In this document: piece after piece, positions 1 to 10,925 of the stretch
Position numbering within the stretch: position 1 is the first letter of the stretch
Layout of the letters: the number at the start of each line of letters is the position of its first letter
NCBI GenBank assembly: GCA_037176905.1
Contig: JBBBWG010012335.1
Coordinates: 1-64,000, forward strand
Reading direction: 5' to 3'
DNA length: 64,000 bases
From: Azolla pinnata
Lineage: Eukaryota > Streptophyta > Polypodiopsida > Salviniales > Salviniaceae
Position numbers and translations under genes: made by a program
Notes under the pieces: model-generated
What the model was told of the DNA's origin: nothing
The model's input: only the letters and a program-made list of their open reading frames with translations
Databases searched by the model: none

Positions 1-16
1 ACACCTTAGACGGTTA

Positions 17-40
17 ACCTTGCATTCTTTATAGCAAGGT
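17..40. promoter_or_regulatory. Short inverted repeat containing a minus-strand TATA-like box
   Basis: The arms ACCTTGC (17-23) and GCAAGGT (34-40) are perfectly complementary around a 10-base spacer. The spacer and right arm contain, on the minus strand, CTATAAAG (27-34), a good plant TATA box. It lies about 100 bp from the heat-shock elements at 131-258, the usual arrangement for a heat-inducible promoter driving a gene leftward out of the window. The gene itself is not visible, so the assignment is inference. Confidence 0.4.
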
Positions 41-130
41 TTTTTTGTATTGTCATGTTATTTTAATACAAATATCCTTTTACGAAAAAGAAGAAGACGA
101 AGAAGAAGAATAAATCGCTCCGAAGGAACC

Positions 131-258
131 TTCTAGAAGCTTCCATCATGGAGGAATGGAAAGAAGACGAGGCCCTTCTAGAAGCTTCCATCATGGAGGA
201 ATGGAAAGAAGACGAGGCCCTTCTAGAAGCTTCTAGAGATTTCCAGAAGCTTCGAGAA
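131..258. promoter_or_regulatory. Heat-shock element (HSE) array on a 45-bp tandem repeat
   Basis: A 45-bp unit is repeated at 131, 176 and 221. Each unit starts with TTCTAGAAGCTTC, a perfect three-module HSE of inverted GAA triplets spaced by two bases. The third unit extends into an uninterrupted run of eight 5-bp modules at 221-258 (TTC, GAA, TTC, GAG, TTC, GAA, TTC, GAA). Trimeric heat-shock factors bind such arrays. Only one module deviates (GAG at 236-238). The likely target lies left of the window on the minus strand, because a TATA box is present on that side and I see none at the matching distance on the plus side. No coding sequence immediately to the right is recognisable. Confidence 0.75.
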
Positions 259-2397
259 ACCTGCTTGCCGAAGATTCCCTTCCCTGCTCAGACTGACTAT
301 GGCGCGCTGTGAAGGAATGAGCATCGCGGCGAATCGGGTGCAAACGACGCAAGCTTCTCTGCAGAAGACCATGGCGAGCAGATATCAATCACTCCCGTGT
401 ATGCCTTTTCCTGCGTCTCTCGTTTTCTTTCCTTCCCCATGTCTTTCCCTGTTTCGTTTCCTTCCTTCTGCTGCGTGCTTCTTCATCGTTTCAAGTACGA
501 GATTAAGCTGCTTGCCAAGATCTCCCCGCTTTTGCTGGAGGGATCCTCTTAGCACAAACAGCAGCTGTGGCAAAATGATAAGTTGCAGTCTTGTGTGTCG
601 AGATTGATTCATTCTTGTAGTGTCGATTACTCCCGGCATTCGAGTAGCAAATGCAGATCATTTTTCGCGAGCTTGGGACGATTCGCAGTGCTTGTCAGTG
701 GATCGTGTGCGTTTCGTGCATCGTACTATCCTTGTGTTGCCCTACATTGCTCTGTGTCTAGGATAGAAAGTCTGAATCGGTGACTTGTTAAGGTGGACAT
801 GCACTAGCAGCTTCAGCATGTGTTATGTTATCCAAGGACCCTGTATTCCAGCAATGGTTGCAACCAAGGATTTACGAAGTTTTAACGGAAAGCCAGTTTC
901 TTTGCGTATTGATCTACTTGTTTCTATCTTGACACAATGGGAACTATCCGAATGCCATTGATACTCTATTTGTGGTCAATTAGAAGCTGATGCCATGTGT
1001 CGATGAAACACACAACTACATGGAAGTAGGTACTCTACTCTCCATGAAAGACAGGTATATGCTACATTCAAGAAGATGGTGGATGTATGAGGTTCTGATT
1101 CCTCATATCTCATGTTCTGGGGGACCTTTCCTGGCATTCTATTTGCTTGCTGAGCCTTGTGGATTATGGTGATTAGGTGACTATTATCTGCTTGTGTTCC
1201 CTTTTGGAATGCTTTTGCAATATCCTCAACAAGACAGAAGAATGCATCATTGATGCTCACTGTATGATTAATGAAGAAAGATTTGTGATAGATTGAACCT
1301 TTTCATCTTGTAGTTATACTTTTCTAAATACAATCAAAGCCTGTAAAACCACTGTGGGCTATAGGGCCTGCCTCTAACCATGATCTATCGGAGAACTTTT
1401 AAAACGTTGTACCCCTGTCTAATAATGTGGGTACCTTTTTAATAGCGTGGTTTTCTTTATTTTGTAATGGGAAGGATAAATATTGAACCCTAGTCTTGGG
1501 TCATGTGATTGTTAATTTGGTTATGTATTTACTTCATAATGCATGCATTCTACGATTCATCCTCAAATGGGTAACGCCAAGGTATGAATAAATTCAGATG
1601 ATTCAACATGGGTAACTTTGGGGCACGCAGATTATTATCTAAGAGTGGGTTCTATGCTTGGGAGGATAGGTCTCATCGTCATCTTTGTCATCATCATCAT
1701 CATCCGCAAAGCAAAGTGACATGATTGGAGCTCTCATCCTTACTGGCTTTTATGCACATATAATGCATGCATCCACATAAGAATCCAAATTTCCAATTGT
1801 AGATCATATTCCATAATAGTAAACAGATAAGATCTCTCTTCTCTCTCATCTAGTGTAATGCATACTACTGTCCATTCATACATAGTAAACAAATAAGAAC
1901 TCTCTCTACAATCATAGCTTGTGTTATGTGCAGTGGGCATCTTGTAGTGTGCACGCGAGACGTGCGGAAATACTGCCTTGCACCGAAGGTCGGGATCAAG
2001 GAATATATTATTGCTGTTTGTGTTATGAGAGATCTGGAGCTGAACACGGTTTACAAGGAAACAGCGATTGATCCTGAATCGGGTAAAGGTGACATGAACT
2101 TGACGGTAATTAAATTTTTATGATCTAGAACCCAGGAGGTGTAGCTGATTTGATTAGGCACTGCATCCTTGCATTTGATGCTTGATCTTAATTTGTGAAA
2201 ATTGTTTTACCTCATGCATTTGTTTTTCAGGGTTAAAAACTCCTGATTATGGAGAATTGGGTATAACTCATGGACATTATCACGTGCAGTGAACTTATTT
2301 TCAACTAGTTACAATGACATTGTCCACAAACAGTTGTGAGTAGTTTCTACAAACAAAAGGACTGCAGGATGAAGTGCAATTTCCTCGCCTTCGCACC
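259..2397. other. Spacer without a recognisable gene
   Basis: Only short open frames with no family I recognise occur here. The largest are 299-607 (+, 102 codons, rich in Ser, Phe and Pro) and 976-1260 (-, 94 codons). A (CAT)n run lies near 1680-1704. I see no terminal repeats, tRNA-like segment or transposon protein. Confidence 0.5.
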
Positions 2398-3035
2398 AGT
2401 ACTGAATTGTTTGAGGGAATAGTGAATCATCTCAGTGGCATCATAACAAGCAAATATGGGATTTGATCAAGGACATTTTTGATAGCTTGTCGTCAACGGT
2501 TGCACGCGATTCTAGAAAAATGTCGAATTGAATTTGTTCGTGCTATATGGTTCATTCTGGTTTCAGCAAATGCTGTCTCACATAAAAATTTAGGATCTGG
2601 CAAGGTCACCAGTATCTTAATTATTTGAAGGGATAGCGAATCATCCCACTGGCATCATAAAAACCAAATATGGGATTTGATCAAGGACATTTTTGTAGCT
2701 TGTCAATGATTACGCGTGATTCAAGAAAAATGTCAAGAGTTGAATTTCTTCTTGTTATATGGTTGGTTCTGGTATAAGCAAAAGCTGTCTTAACATCAAA
2801 TTCAGGATCTGGCAACTCAGCAGTACTGAATTGTTTGAAGGGATAGTGAATCATCTCAGTGGCATCATAAAGGCCAAATATGGGATTTGATCAAGGACAT
2901 TTTTGTAACTTGTCAGCGCTTAGACATGGTTCAAGAAAAATGTGAAGGCTTGAATTTGTTATTGTCATATGTTTAGTTCTGGTATCAGCGAATGCTGTCT
3001 AACATCAAACTTCAGGATCTGACAAGATTGACAAT
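2398..3035 (+). repeat. Three tandem copies of a ~212-bp unit
   Basis: Copies begin at 2398, 2611 and 2822, each with an AGTACTGAATTGTTTGA-like start (degenerate in copy 2). Shared blocks include CAAATATGGGATTTGATCAA and GACATTTTTG. Copies differ by scattered substitutions and small indels, so the array is not recent. No copy has a long open frame. Function is unknown; it may be the remnant of a satellite or of a larger local duplication. Confidence 0.85.
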
Positions 3036-3480
3036 CATAGAGTTGGAACATACAAGGATAAGTTGTTTAATCAAAGAAATTTATTTGTGATCAGAACATC
3101 CAGGAAACAAGAGCATTGCAAGTACTGAATCTTCTCGTTTGAAATCGGTATCGGATCTTTCAAGATCGTCCAAGGCACTAAAAAGTTCGATAAACTTCCA
3201 CAAATGTTATTTAGCATGCACATGCTAGTTCAAACTTTCGAAGCATATGTTAAAGCATCTATGCACAACATCGATTGTGGGATTGTAATGTCGATCTTGC
3301 TGCTTTCTCCCTTGGTTCTTGTTTGCATCATTTTGTTTTCCTTGTCGACTCTAGTTTACTAGGTCGTGCCGATTTTTTTGCTGCTATTTGTTCATTAGAA
3401 TTCCCCATTCCTTGCACGGGTCCTCTCCAATTGTAAGTACAAATGTTCCGGGTCATTGTTGTGCCATTTCAGCGCCTTGA

Positions 3481-3960
3481 GCCGAGTTTGTTGAGCTCAA
3501 GCCACTTTAGCACTGATTAATTAAACTACAATATAGTACAAATCTGGAACTGGCTCGAGCTGCTCCAATTGGTTCTAAATCAAGCAGCTCGAAGCGGAGC
3601 AAAGGCCCTAAAGCATGAGCCAATCTGCTCATTTTACCAAAATCCGATTCTATTGTAGCTGGTCAAGCTCAAGCCACTTATGCTTATGCTGATTGATTAA
3701 ACTACAAATCTGGAAGTGGCTTGAGGAGCCCCTCTAGCTACCTCGAAGCCGAGCGAAGACGGAAGGGGCCCTAAAGCATGAGCCAATCTGCTCATTTTCC
3801 CGGAATCTGATTCTATCGCAGCTGCTCAAAGCTCAAGCCACTTCAACAAACGCTGATCGATTAAAACTACGTTATAGCAACGAATCTGGAAGTGGCTATT
3901 TACCCTAAAGCATGAGGCCAATCTGTGCTCATTTCCCCGGAATCTGATTCTACTACAAGA
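3481..3960 (+). repeat. Degenerate ~165-178 bp tandem repeat upstream of eS19
   Basis: A unit containing ATCTGGAAGTGGCT, CCCTAAAGCATGAGCCAAT and CTGATTGATTAAACTACAA recurs at about 3545, 3708 and 3886. A partial copy precedes it at 3481 (GCTCAAGCCACTTTAG) and the last copy is shortened. The array ends about 90 bp before the eS19 telo-box, so it lies in the upstream promoter region of that gene. No coding potential is seen. Confidence 0.8.
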
Positions 3961-4042
3961 CTTAACATTCAGGCTTTTCTTTTCTTTCCTTTTCTCCCCC
4001 GGAATTTGTCCGCCCTAGTGTGAAACCAGATTTTGCGTTGTG

Positions 4043-4051
4043 TTAGGGTTT
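4043..4051 (+). promoter_or_regulatory. Telo-box upstream of eS19
   Basis: TTAGGGTTT, the reverse complement of AAACCCTAA, lies about 95 bp before the eS19 start codon. This interstitial telomere motif is a known hallmark of plant ribosomal-protein promoters and 5' leaders, where it works with other elements in dividing cells. The motif is directly seen; activity here is inferred from the family. Confidence 0.6.
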
Positions 4052-4144
4052 CCTTCATTTCTATCAGAGAGTGTCACAGACCCTTCCTTTCTTCTCTCGT
4101 CGTCGAAGGGTTCGGGCTTCATCGATCTCAGGTTCCGCGCAGCC

Positions 4145-5835
4145 ATGGCGTCTGCTAAAACCGTCAAGGACGTCTCTTCTCACGAGTTTGTTCGTGCTTA
4201 TGCAGCTCATCTCAAGCGTTCTGGAAAGGTCAATCTCTTCTGTTCTCCCTTCTTCTTCTTCTTCTTCTTCTTCTTCTTCTCCTTACTGCAGTGGTCAAGT
4301 TTCTAGGGTTTTTCTCTCGTCGTCTTTCCAATCGGACAAGAGTGTGCTGCTGAAAGCTGAAGTTTGGCCTGATCCATGGAAGCTCTACATGCTTGTAAAA
4401 CTGTTATATCACATCTCCGCTTTTGTCATTCCGAATATATATTTGTAGGGAGTCTTCATATCATAGGTTGAGCGGAGCTCTCCTGATCCAGAATTGTGCT
4501 TCTAGGCCATCCACTTCTCAGTCTTTTGAATGCATCCCCTCGCAGTCTTTTGAAATGTGGGCATGGAATGCTCTCGTCAAGCTTCGTTCTTGTCACCTTG
4601 AAACATGATCCCAAAACTAGAAGTGTAGACATTTGTGTTCCGTTGACATTTTTTTTATCCAATCGGAATATGATTTCAAATGTTTGAATCCAGGATCTTA
4701 TTCTCGTGAAACATGATCTCTAAACCTCTCGCTTGTCGTGGGATTGGTCAAATTTTGCATCATTGGAAACAGTCTTTTGACATTGATTCTCAATCAACAA
4801 TTGCTAGAGAGAAGGCTGTGAGCTCTTTGAACTATTCTAGCGTATTGCCTCTCGAAACAGGGATTTGATTTACGACAATGTAATGAGGCATTTGCATCTT
4901 TTAATTCCATTTAGGCAAAATATGTATTTGCTATATAGTTGGTCGCAGAAATTTCTTCAAAGCTGACGCTGGTTTTGGGCTTTCCTTGTCTTTTTTCTTT
5001 CCTTTCAAGCCATAGTGCATATCTCTTGGTGGTTATGTGCTTACAAAATGAATTCTTTCATCCTTTTTATGCCGTCTTTCATTTATTTTAGAGCTGTTAA
5101 TGTACTGTGTGTAGAAGCATGAAAACAGAATAAATAGTATATATCGGTGTTCCTTTAGCTGTATATCTTCTCAGTAATTTCCCTCCTGTATGCACGTTCT
5201 CATAGTTTCCATTAGAACTGATGAAAAAAACACATGATTCAGATTGAAGTTCCCTCCTGGGTTGATATTGTTAAGACTGCCACTTTCAAGGAACTTGCTC
5301 CCTACGACCCAGATTGGTATTATGTCAGAGCAGGTACGGGAACAGGGTTGGTTCTTTATTCTTTCTTACCAGAAGTGCTTCATTTTTACCTGTGTTTAAC
5401 CATTGAACGTGGAAACCTGCAGCTTCCATGGCAAGGAAGATCTACCTTCGCGGTGGGATCGGTGTTGGAGCCTTCAGGAAGATCTATGGCGGCCGCAAGA
5501 GCAACGGCTCGAGACCTTCGCACTTTGGGAAGAGCAGCGGCTCGATTGCCCGAGATGTTCTCAAGCAGCTCGAGAAGATCGACATCATCGAGAAGGATCC
5601 TAGAGGGTGAGTTGTTCTGGCGATAGCCAGAGCCTCCAGAGTAGTCTTTTATCTGAATTTTGACAGCTGAAATTTGTGTTTTTTATACCCGAAGATCGTT
5701 AATGAAGAGATCGATTTGTATTAATCCGGAGGTTCATGTTATGGCCACACCATTTACAGGGGAAGGAAGATTACATCCAATGGACAAAGAGATTTGGATC
5801 AAGTCGCGGGGCGCATCGCAGTTCCAGCTGCGTAA
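4145..5835 (+). CDS. RPS19: 40S ribosomal protein eS19 (RPS19)
   Basis: Cytosolic small-subunit ribosomal protein needed for 18S rRNA maturation and 40S assembly. Four exons join in frame: 4145-4228, 5243-5333, 5423-5606 and 5760-5835, giving 144 residues, the normal family length (143-145). The protein opens [20 protein letters not shown] and contains the eS19 signatures [35 protein letters not shown] and [20 protein letters not shown], ending in GRIAVPAA. The start is the only Met giving the conserved N-terminus. Intron 1 is about 1 kb and begins with a (TTC)n run and another TAGGGTTT motif. All borders are GT-AG. No damage is seen, so the gene should be functional. Confidence 0.97.
4246..4281 (+). 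repeat. (TTC)n microsatellite in eS19 intron 1
   Basis: A nearly pure TTC run just inside the first intron. It makes polypyrimidine sequence close to the donor and gives spurious serine or phenylalanine-rich open frames. No other role is evident. Confidence 0.85.
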
Positions 5836-6937
5836 CGAGGTTGCCCGTTTTGTAGTGGGGCATTATATCTCGTAGAGTGATCGCTTTAGGCAAACAAACT
5901 TGTTCCATTCCTTGATGCCAGAGGGAATACTACGCATCTCGAAGTTTTGTCATCTAGGGTTTTGAATGTTCTAATCTGGACCCGTCATGGGAATGTTTCT
6001 TTTTACCATATTCTATACTCTGATCCTGTATGTTTGTGATTTACTGTTTTCAGTCCAACATCTCTAATTTTTTCTGCCGCATTTTATTTCAGAGATTGTG
6101 AAACGGTGCTGTTGATATTAACCAACTACTCCCCTTACAGTTAGTTTACATGTGTTTTGTACTGAAACTAAAAGAGTGATCGCCGCGTTTCGTGCCTTGG
6201 GAATTACACCGGAATTTTATGTTCGTCTGAGACTGGACTCCTTGAAAACATGTTGTCCTATTACTTGAAAACGTGAATCATGTATCTAGTCAATCTGAGA
6301 CCGAAATATAGGCATGTCAGTCGAATCCGAATGGTAATTTGTTTCATTTGATAAATCCGAATCCAGAATTGGTTTCAATCAACTACACCTGGTATTATTA
6401 ATTAGATTAGCTTTCAATCCTACTTTAGCAGCAACTTCTTATTATTCTTGATTGCAAATCAAAGCCAGTAGTTGTGCAGGCTACCAGACGTGTCTGCACT
6501 CTTGAATTATAGGAATGTTTGTGAAGGCCTTGATGTATTGTCCTAAAATAAGAGCCGTAGTCGAGAATATGATGCTGTCCGAGAAAAACCTTATTGTAAT
6601 GGGGGAAAAAGCAGTTAACATTCAACCAAAATCTATGCAAGCCACACCAAGTGCGATACAATTGCTGCTACCTCATTCAAGCCATTAAGCCACATTTGAG
6701 GAGAGAAGAAACCGTGTTCACAATCCTTTTACATGTACTTATTTCATGTAATTGTGCTAGCTAATTTAAGATTGATATTCTATACTGACTGACACAGCAT
6801 GCACGATCCAGTTGACGTTGCTTCCAAATTCTCTTCTTGATTTTAGAACGTCAGCAAGAGGAAGCCTAATCTTTTCAGGGGTCACACAGGGCCAGTCATT
6901 ATATCAGGATGAACTAACTGATTGAATTATAAGTTAC
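5836..6937. other. Convergent spacer between eS19 and the F-box gene
   Basis: AT-rich DNA that must hold the 3' ends of two convergent transcripts (eS19 rightward, F-box leftward). The open frame at 6425-6661 (-) has no recognisable similarity. I see no repeats or RNA genes. Confidence 0.5.
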
Positions 6938-9900
6938 TCATGATTGAGCGAGGGCTTGTGTAATGCGAATGGCAACAATGGAGTTCTGTCCCTGCAGCGT
7001 TTTGGCAGCCATTGTGTAGAGTTTCACCACCAATTTAGCTGATAACGAGGAGTTCACATAGCAATATTTAGAATTCATTGAAGAACAAAATTATTCTTAT
7101 GGTACTAACAACAAAGAGCTACATTATTGTTTTATCATTCTTTACCTTCGTTTTCTTGCCTTAGGTTAGTGCTTGCTGCAACCGCAAACGTCTTACATGA
7201 AGTTGAAGGGTGGAAAATCCCCGGAGGAAATGTCCATGACTTTAAATTTAATAATTCTGTAATGTAATAGCAATCGTATTACGAGATTGAATAAAAAGTA
7301 ATGATTGAACACAGTCGATCTTAGATATAAGAAACTTTAGAGAAATTAATTCAAAATACTTGCCTTTTGTACTACTGCTTCTGACGTGCTTTGCATCGAA
7401 AATAGCAGCCATGGCTGAAGTTTGAGGAGATGGACAAATAACTTGTTCTTCTATTTCTTCGAAATTCCATTCTCCACTAATGTACTCTTCGTGGAAAAAG
7501 AGCTCCCAGTGGCGAGCATCAAGTACTTGAACAGTTCCTATAGTTATTTGAAGGTAAAGAAATTCATATTAAGGGCCACTGGCAGTTATGTCTTTCTTTC
7601 TTTCGTGTGAGACAATTCTAATGCCTGTAGGACGATATGGCTATCAAATTGAATGTATCAGCAGTTATATGGTACTGATCGGTTCAATATACGAGGGCTA
7701 TATAGTATAGATTGAAAAGGAGAAGAAGAGGCCGAAACGAATCACCATCACATGTTGGCTGGGTGCAAACTGAACAACGCAACAAATGCATATCTGGATC
7801 ATATCAAAACGTCAGAAATATGAGGAAACTAAATTCTGTTACAAATTTCGTAGATCTTAATCACAAATGGTAAAGACAACATGCAGCCGTAATTTCTTCT
7901 CGTCCTGACCTACAATCCAGGGCCCCTTTATTACATTCGATACTCTGGTTGTGCACGATTCTAGATTAGTACTTCTGCTTGACGCAATAGCAGGTAATTG
8001 ACTTGAAAGCAGAGCTTCACCAGATTCCATCCTGAAGGTCCCCACTCTGAGCCAATCTGCAGGAAATTATGGACAAATTCGTGTGTAATATAATATATAT
8101 TGCCATGAATGGATCACCATTAAATTATAACAAAAAGAATTCTCCGGAATTTTCGGCAGGATTCCATCGTCAGGGCAAGATGAGTTGACGGTAAAAGATA
8201 TTTAGGAATGGAATGCGGTTTAATACCGATGTGTTCAGCTGAATTATGAAAGCTGTACGAGTGTTTTGTGCCTGTGATAAGAATGTTAGTATCAGGCTTA
8301 CGAGATTATAACAAAATTTAAGATTGATCATTAATGATCATCAAACAGAAAGTTGACCATGTGCTAATAAGCATCACACACAATTTAATGGCCTTTCAAA
8401 AGTGGAAAATAAGCTAGACTATATTGCTTTAGCAGGCATTCAGAGTTGGATTAAACAATGTGTAAAACTTTAACACGAGCCTTAAATATAAGCTTGAAAA
8501 GTCATTAAAGAGTAAATGATTTACATATTGATTTATCAGGATAAAATTTTGAACTACCATAGGCGTGGTTTCTCACTAATAATAATAAGCCCTAAATGAT
8601 AATTACTACTTACCAGTAACAGCTTCATACAGATTTCGCCATGGAAACCGAGGTATTGCATCGTGATATGGAACTTTTAAGTCACGATGGCAAGCTATCA
8701 TCCACACACATCTTTCCATTACCAGACTATGAAATGCTCGATTGACCAAAGAAAGCTGAATGAGAGAGCTTGGATTCAAGAAATCGAAAATGAGGAACCA
8801 CATATCTTCACAGAGGCTGCATACCAGTAAAAGTATATACCAAAATTCAATACTGAACTGACCGTTTCATGTAACCATTATATGGCACTCAAATGAATAT
8901 AAATACCGAAATAAAATAATATCTATTATATATATATATATTGATGGTAAAGAACGAGAACATTATATTAATTAACCACATTTTTCCACAGCAATGAGTA
9001 TGTGCCTAAGCACGTGCCATAAAATATCAGATGATGAGAGCATCATCAGCTCGTTTCTTGAATTCTAGTCTTTTGTTCAGCTAATAGGAGCAAAGAAAGA
9101 AAGACAAAATAAATCCTAAGAGTAGCTAAGCTGCAAGCTGTAAGGTAAACAAAGTCCATTATTTGCTCACTTCAGGGATTACGCATGTACAATATTATCG
9201 CTTCTTGCGTGCTGCACTTGATTCATGTCGGTCCATTTTATGCATTTATATTTACTTCTTTCTAGAGAGATTGAAATGATAGACATCTTTGAAAAGTGTA
9301 ATGTCTGGTGCATGAATCAAAATGAGTTATCATAGATCTATCAGAGGAAAATTAGTAATTCATCTGTCTGATCGGAAAGCAACAGATGTCTTTATATGAC
9401 GTCTTTAATTGTGGTATATGAAATCAAAATGAGTTTTTATGGATCCATCAGAGGAAAAACAGTCCTTGATCTGTCTGATAAGGAGGTATGATCAAGACCG
9501 TGGTCTACAGATTATTCCACTTAATGCAAGAGTGTCTGTATATGATGCAAAGCAATTAAAGGGGAAATGAATTTGGTGGTCTAAAGGAAAACAATTGAAA
9601 TTCTAAACTTCACTACTGATTAGCCAGTGAATAATTGAGGTAGAAATGATTGTAGATAATATTTATAAGACATTATCGGAGCTGGATGTCCAAGTGGATG
9701 TTAGCCGAGAAAATGAAATTACAAAAAGCGTGAAAAACGTTATCGAAGAAAACAGGCGAAACGGACAGGTCCAAACCCAAGCCATCTGCAAGCACCTGGA
9801 TGCTAGGAAATGAATAGGGTAGACCAACTCAAATCACGTTACGTAGAAGAAAAATAAAAAAAGGGATAAACTTTGGTCAATTAAACCCCTGAAGTAATGA

Positions 9901-10649
9901 TAAAAACTCGGAAGTAAATTCTACAGAATGATAAAAACTCGGAACCATCAGACGATCAAACAGACGAGAAAAATAAAGCTAACTTAGAGGACAAAAATAT
10001 TCACGCTGGACGTAATGAGATGGAATGCTATGAAAGGGAGCGATGAAATCAGATGTGCGAATCGATGAAGAATTAGACACGAAACAGAAAAGCGGCATAA
10101 AAATAGACTTGTATGACCGAGAAAAACGGACGGCGAACAAAGTAGGAGAGACAGTTACCTGAGATTCGAAGGAAGATCCAGGAGAGATTGATCACGGCAT
10201 TCTGATGAAGAATCAGAAGAAGAGTACGAAGAAGAAGATGAGGATGATGATGACGATGGCAAAGATGATGAGGATGATGAATAAGAAGATGAAGAAGGAG
10301 AAGAAGAAGAATATGATGCTGACGACGATGATGAAGCGTTAACGGTGATCTCTGAGCGTCGAGGACGTTTCGATGGATTCTTGCTGCACAGCGAGAGATC
10401 AAGGTCGCTAGAGTTAGCGCGGGGATGGACTACAGCGACAGAATGAGACTCCGGCGCATTGTCTGAGGATCGAAGGCTGCAACCAGAGTTGTCACAATGA
10501 TGGTGATGCTCATGATCAGGACAGCTATTTGCCAAGTGATTCGTCTGACGAGGATGAGGATGAGGCTGGCGACGACGACGATGACGAAGACGGCGACGAC
10601 GAGAAGAAGAAAGAGATGTGACTGCTGCGGATGCAACAGCTGCCGCCAT
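6938..10649 (-). CDS. F-box protein, RMF/At3g61730-like
   Basis: Probable substrate receptor of an SCF ubiquitin ligase. Seven exons join in frame: 10649-10159, 8816-8614, 8271-8227, 8056-7910, 7537-7364, 7256-7146 and 7038-6938 (stop TGA), giving 423 residues. Residues 1-155 are a basic then Ser-rich low-complexity leader. The F-box follows (LCEDMWFLIFDFLNPSSLI, then LVNRAFHSLVMERCVWMIAC). The C-terminal part carries blocks I recall from Arabidopsis At3g61730-type proteins: HSYSFHNSAEHIDWLRVGTF, VQVLDARHWELFFHEEY, FDAKHV, LNLKSW, and KLVVKLYTMAAKTLQGQ near the end. Two oddities: the intron at 7363-7257 uses a GC donor (AG|GCAAGT), and the Cys-containing segment usually found between the WIA-type motif and the VLDARH block is absent in this model. 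The family call is from memory of motifs. Confidence 0.82.
9311..9485. repeat. Diverged ~106-bp direct duplication in F-box intron 1
   Basis: The blocks at 9311-9377 and 9417-9485 share AATCAAAATGAGTT, ATCAGAGGAAAA and ATCTGTCTGAT. They lie within the 1.3-kb first intron of the F-box gene. The copies are clearly diverged and non-coding. Confidence 0.65.
10205..10345. repeat. GAA/GAT-rich low-complexity stretch encoding poly-Ser
   Basis: Runs of GAAGAAGA and GATGATGA triplets on the plus strand are read on the minus strand as the Ser-rich leader of the F-box protein (long runs of Ser with occasional Tyr, Pro and Asp). Triplet repeats of this kind readily change length without breaking the frame, so leader length is probably variable among relatives. 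Confidence 0.75.
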
Positions 10650-10882
10650 TAAAGCTTGGCCTCAGACCGAAGAATCGCTTGGGAACGGCTATGGCGACCG
10701 ATGCTCGAAGCCGAAGACCGAAGAATCGCTTGGGAACGGCTATTGCGACCGATGCTCGAAGCTGAAGACGGAAGAATCACTTGGGAACGGCTATGGCGAT
10801 CGATGCTCGAAGCTGAAGACGGAAGAATCACTTGGGAACGGCTATGGCGGTCGATGCCCGAAGCTGGAGACGGAAGAATCAC
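10649..10882 (-). other. Upstream ORF of 77 codons made of 17-residue repeats, overlapping the F-box ATG
   Basis: On the minus strand an ATG at 10882 opens a 77-codon frame of four to five repeats with the pattern VILPSSASSIDRHSRSQ. It ends in TAA at 10651-10649, whose last A is the first base of the F-box start codon (TAATG). If the transcript begins upstream of 10882, this uORF would be translated first and ribosomes would stop exactly at the main start, a layout that allows reinitiation. The repeat origin means the frame may be chance. The transcription start is not known. Confidence 0.35.
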
Positions 10883-10925
10883 TTGGGAACGGCTACGGCG
10901 ATCGATGCTCGAAGCTGAAGACGGT
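10665..10925 (+). repeat. 51-bp minisatellite, five copies
   Basis: A unit beginning near GAAGAATCGCTTGGGAACGG and ending GATGCTCGAAGC is repeated five times with few substitutions. Because 51 is a multiple of three, open frames persist on both strands, including one of 197 codons on the plus strand (10618-11211). This explains those frames without a gene. The array sits directly upstream of the F-box start codon. Confidence 0.92.

Noticed and set aside
976-1260. 94-codon minus-strand frame with protein-like composition
   Set aside because: No family recognised, no flanking exon in phase, and single-frame length is within chance expectation.
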